DNA from: Phycisphaerae bacterium
GTDB lineage: Bacteria > Planctomycetota > Phycisphaerae > UBA1845 > UTPLA1
Assembly (NCBI GenBank): GCA_016935885.1
Contig: JAFGQA010000200.1
Span: forward strand, 1 to 5,751
Length of the DNA stretch: 5,751 bases
Direction: 5' to 3'
Shown one piece after another: positions 5,302 to 5,751 of this stretch (its first letter is position 1; every line of letters starts with the position of its first letter). The position numbers were made by a program, and so were the translations under genes. The notes under the pieces are model-generated. The model saw only the letters and a program-made list of their open reading frames with translations, was not told where the DNA came from and searched no databases.

Positions 5302-5494
5302 CGCGCTCGGCGCGAAAGACACGTTCTTGGCTGAAGTGTGCCAGATCCAATTCCGATAAGGAGAGCGACAGGCTGTGGCATCGCCACGCGCGTACGCGGA
5401 CCGTCCCACCATCGCCGAGCAGCCAAGGTCGTTTCTTTGGAGACACCAATCTCGCCATCGCGACACACAGACACGGCCTGCAACGTATCATCAT

Positions 5495-5500
5495 AAGGAG
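5495..5500 (+). promoter_or_regulatory. Strong Shine-Dalgarno (AAGGAG) for the small peptide
   Basis: AAGGAG lies 8 nt before the ATG at 5509, an ideal spacing and the best ribosome binding site in the window. It decides the start of the 39-residue ORF. Confidence 0.65.
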
Positions 5501-5508
5501 TCTGGCAA

Positions 5509-5628
5509 ATGGACAAGTTCCTGGATGTCCTCATCAGCGCCCTGGGTAACATCATCACCGCCTTCATAAACTCGGTCATCACGCCCCTGTTCAGCACGAT
5601 GGCGTCGGTCTTTGGCTTGGCGGCTTGA
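5509..5628 (+). CDS. Small amphipathic hydrophobic peptide (39 residues)
   Basis: The ORF from ATG 5509 to TGA 5626-5628 encodes a peptide beginning MDKFLDVLISALGNIITAF and ending MASVFGLAA. An ideal AAGGAG precedes it. The only charges are D2, K3 and D6. Hydrophobic residues (L5, L8, I9, L12, I16, F19, I20, V23, I24, L27, F28, M31) line one side of a helix, and uncharged polar ones (S10, N14, T17, N21, T25, S29) the other, with P26 as a possible break. It should insert in or lie on a membrane. Candidates are a small membrane regulator, a type I toxin-like or modulin-like peptide; I recognise no family. It is the only plus-strand gene found, divergent from hflX, with no antisense promoter or partner seen. 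The product choice is open, but the composition and ribosome binding site argue against chance. Confidence 0.55.
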   Translation: MDKFLDVLISALGNIITAFINSVITPLFSTMASVFGLAA

Positions 5629-5650
5629 GGCTCTCGACCCCTGGGGCGAA

Positions 5651-5748
5651 CAGCCCGTGGCAAAACTGTGGCACCGGCGTCTCGCCGGTGGTCTTCACGG
5701 TCAGGAACGGCGTTTCCGAACCGCTGTTTTCCCTTTTACCACGGGCTG
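5651..5748. repeat. Short element with inverted ends and a central hairpin
   Basis: The ends cagcccgtggcaaaa (5651-5665) and ttttaccacgggctg (5734-5748) are inverted repeats matching at 14 of 15 positions. Inside is a perfect 8-bp hairpin, caccggcg (5672-5679) with cgccggtg (5683-5690), loop tct. It is noncoding and about 98 bp long, resembling a small MITE-like or palindromic intergenic repeat. It starts 23 bp behind the small peptide's stop and could affect its transcript end. It is distinct from the A-D family, although both have a gtggcac-plus-stem motif. Confidence 0.7.
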
Positions 5749-5751
5749 CTA

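Larger units (their letters stand above)
4731..5508. other. Gene-free stretch upstream of hflX, rich in repeats
   Basis: The two flanking genes diverge from here, so it should contain promoters for hflX (minus) and the small peptide (plus), but neither has a clear consensus. Small hairpins lie behind the hflX start: ccggcc-tt-ggccgg (4829-4842) and agcca/tggct (4844-4857). It also holds a 19-bp tandem repeat, a possible zinc-ribbon remnant, and copy D with its 37-bp direct repeats. A long minus frame through it (to 5663) reads through the repeats and is Arg/Pro/Cys-rich, so it is not a gene. Confidence 0.7.

Noticed and set aside
5486..5491. TATCAT as a -10 box for the small peptide
   Set aside because: Transcription would start inside the ribosome binding site, leaving no usable leader.
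4758..5663. 301-codon minus-strand open frame
   Set aside because: It crosses repeat copy D and both direct repeats, is Arg/Pro/Cys/Trp-rich and lacks any domain; it is open because of GC-rich DNA, and it covers the small peptide gene on the other strand.

Overview
The window is GC-rich and gene-sparse. It holds three confident protein genes, one probable lipoprotein gene and one probable small peptide gene, separated by long intergenic stretches full of short palindromic repeats. All genes except the small peptide run on the minus strand. The combination of high GC, weak Shine-Dalgarno signals, PilZ genes, a stand-alone hflX and abundant intergenic hairpin repeats suggests a Planctomycetota-like bacterium (perhaps Phycisphaerae). 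This is inference from style; no marker gene in the window proves it.

Layout from left to right. Positions 1-85 are one truncated copy (A) of a dispersed hairpin repeat. 141-695 (minus) is a probable lipoprotein of unknown function with its own extended -10 promoter at 776-784. 738-1474 has no convincing gene; it carries repeat copy B (840-978), a partial copy (1016-1048) and an orphan plus-strand intrinsic terminator (1277-1318) that may end a small RNA. 1475-2997 (minus) is a two-gene operon of PilZ-domain proteins joined by a 4-bp ATGA overlap. 2998-3407 holds repeat copy C. 3408-4730 (minus) is hflX, encoding a ribosome-associated GTPase. 4731-5508 has no convincing gene; it holds a perfect 19-bp tandem repeat, a possible zinc-ribbon remnant, and repeat copy D inside a 37-bp direct duplication. 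5509-5628 (plus) is a 39-codon ORF with a strong ribosome binding site, encoding an amphipathic hydrophobic peptide. 5651-5748 is a separate element with inverted ends.

Functionally, the two PilZ proteins probably sense cyclic di-GMP together, as they are translationally coupled and each has an extra N-terminal domain. HflX is a housekeeping/stress ribosome-rescue factor. No shared pathway links it to the PilZ pair.

The two most interesting items are the dispersed three-hairpin repeat, whose stems are partly kept by compensatory changes and length changes between copies, and the small amphipathic peptide ORF near the right edge.
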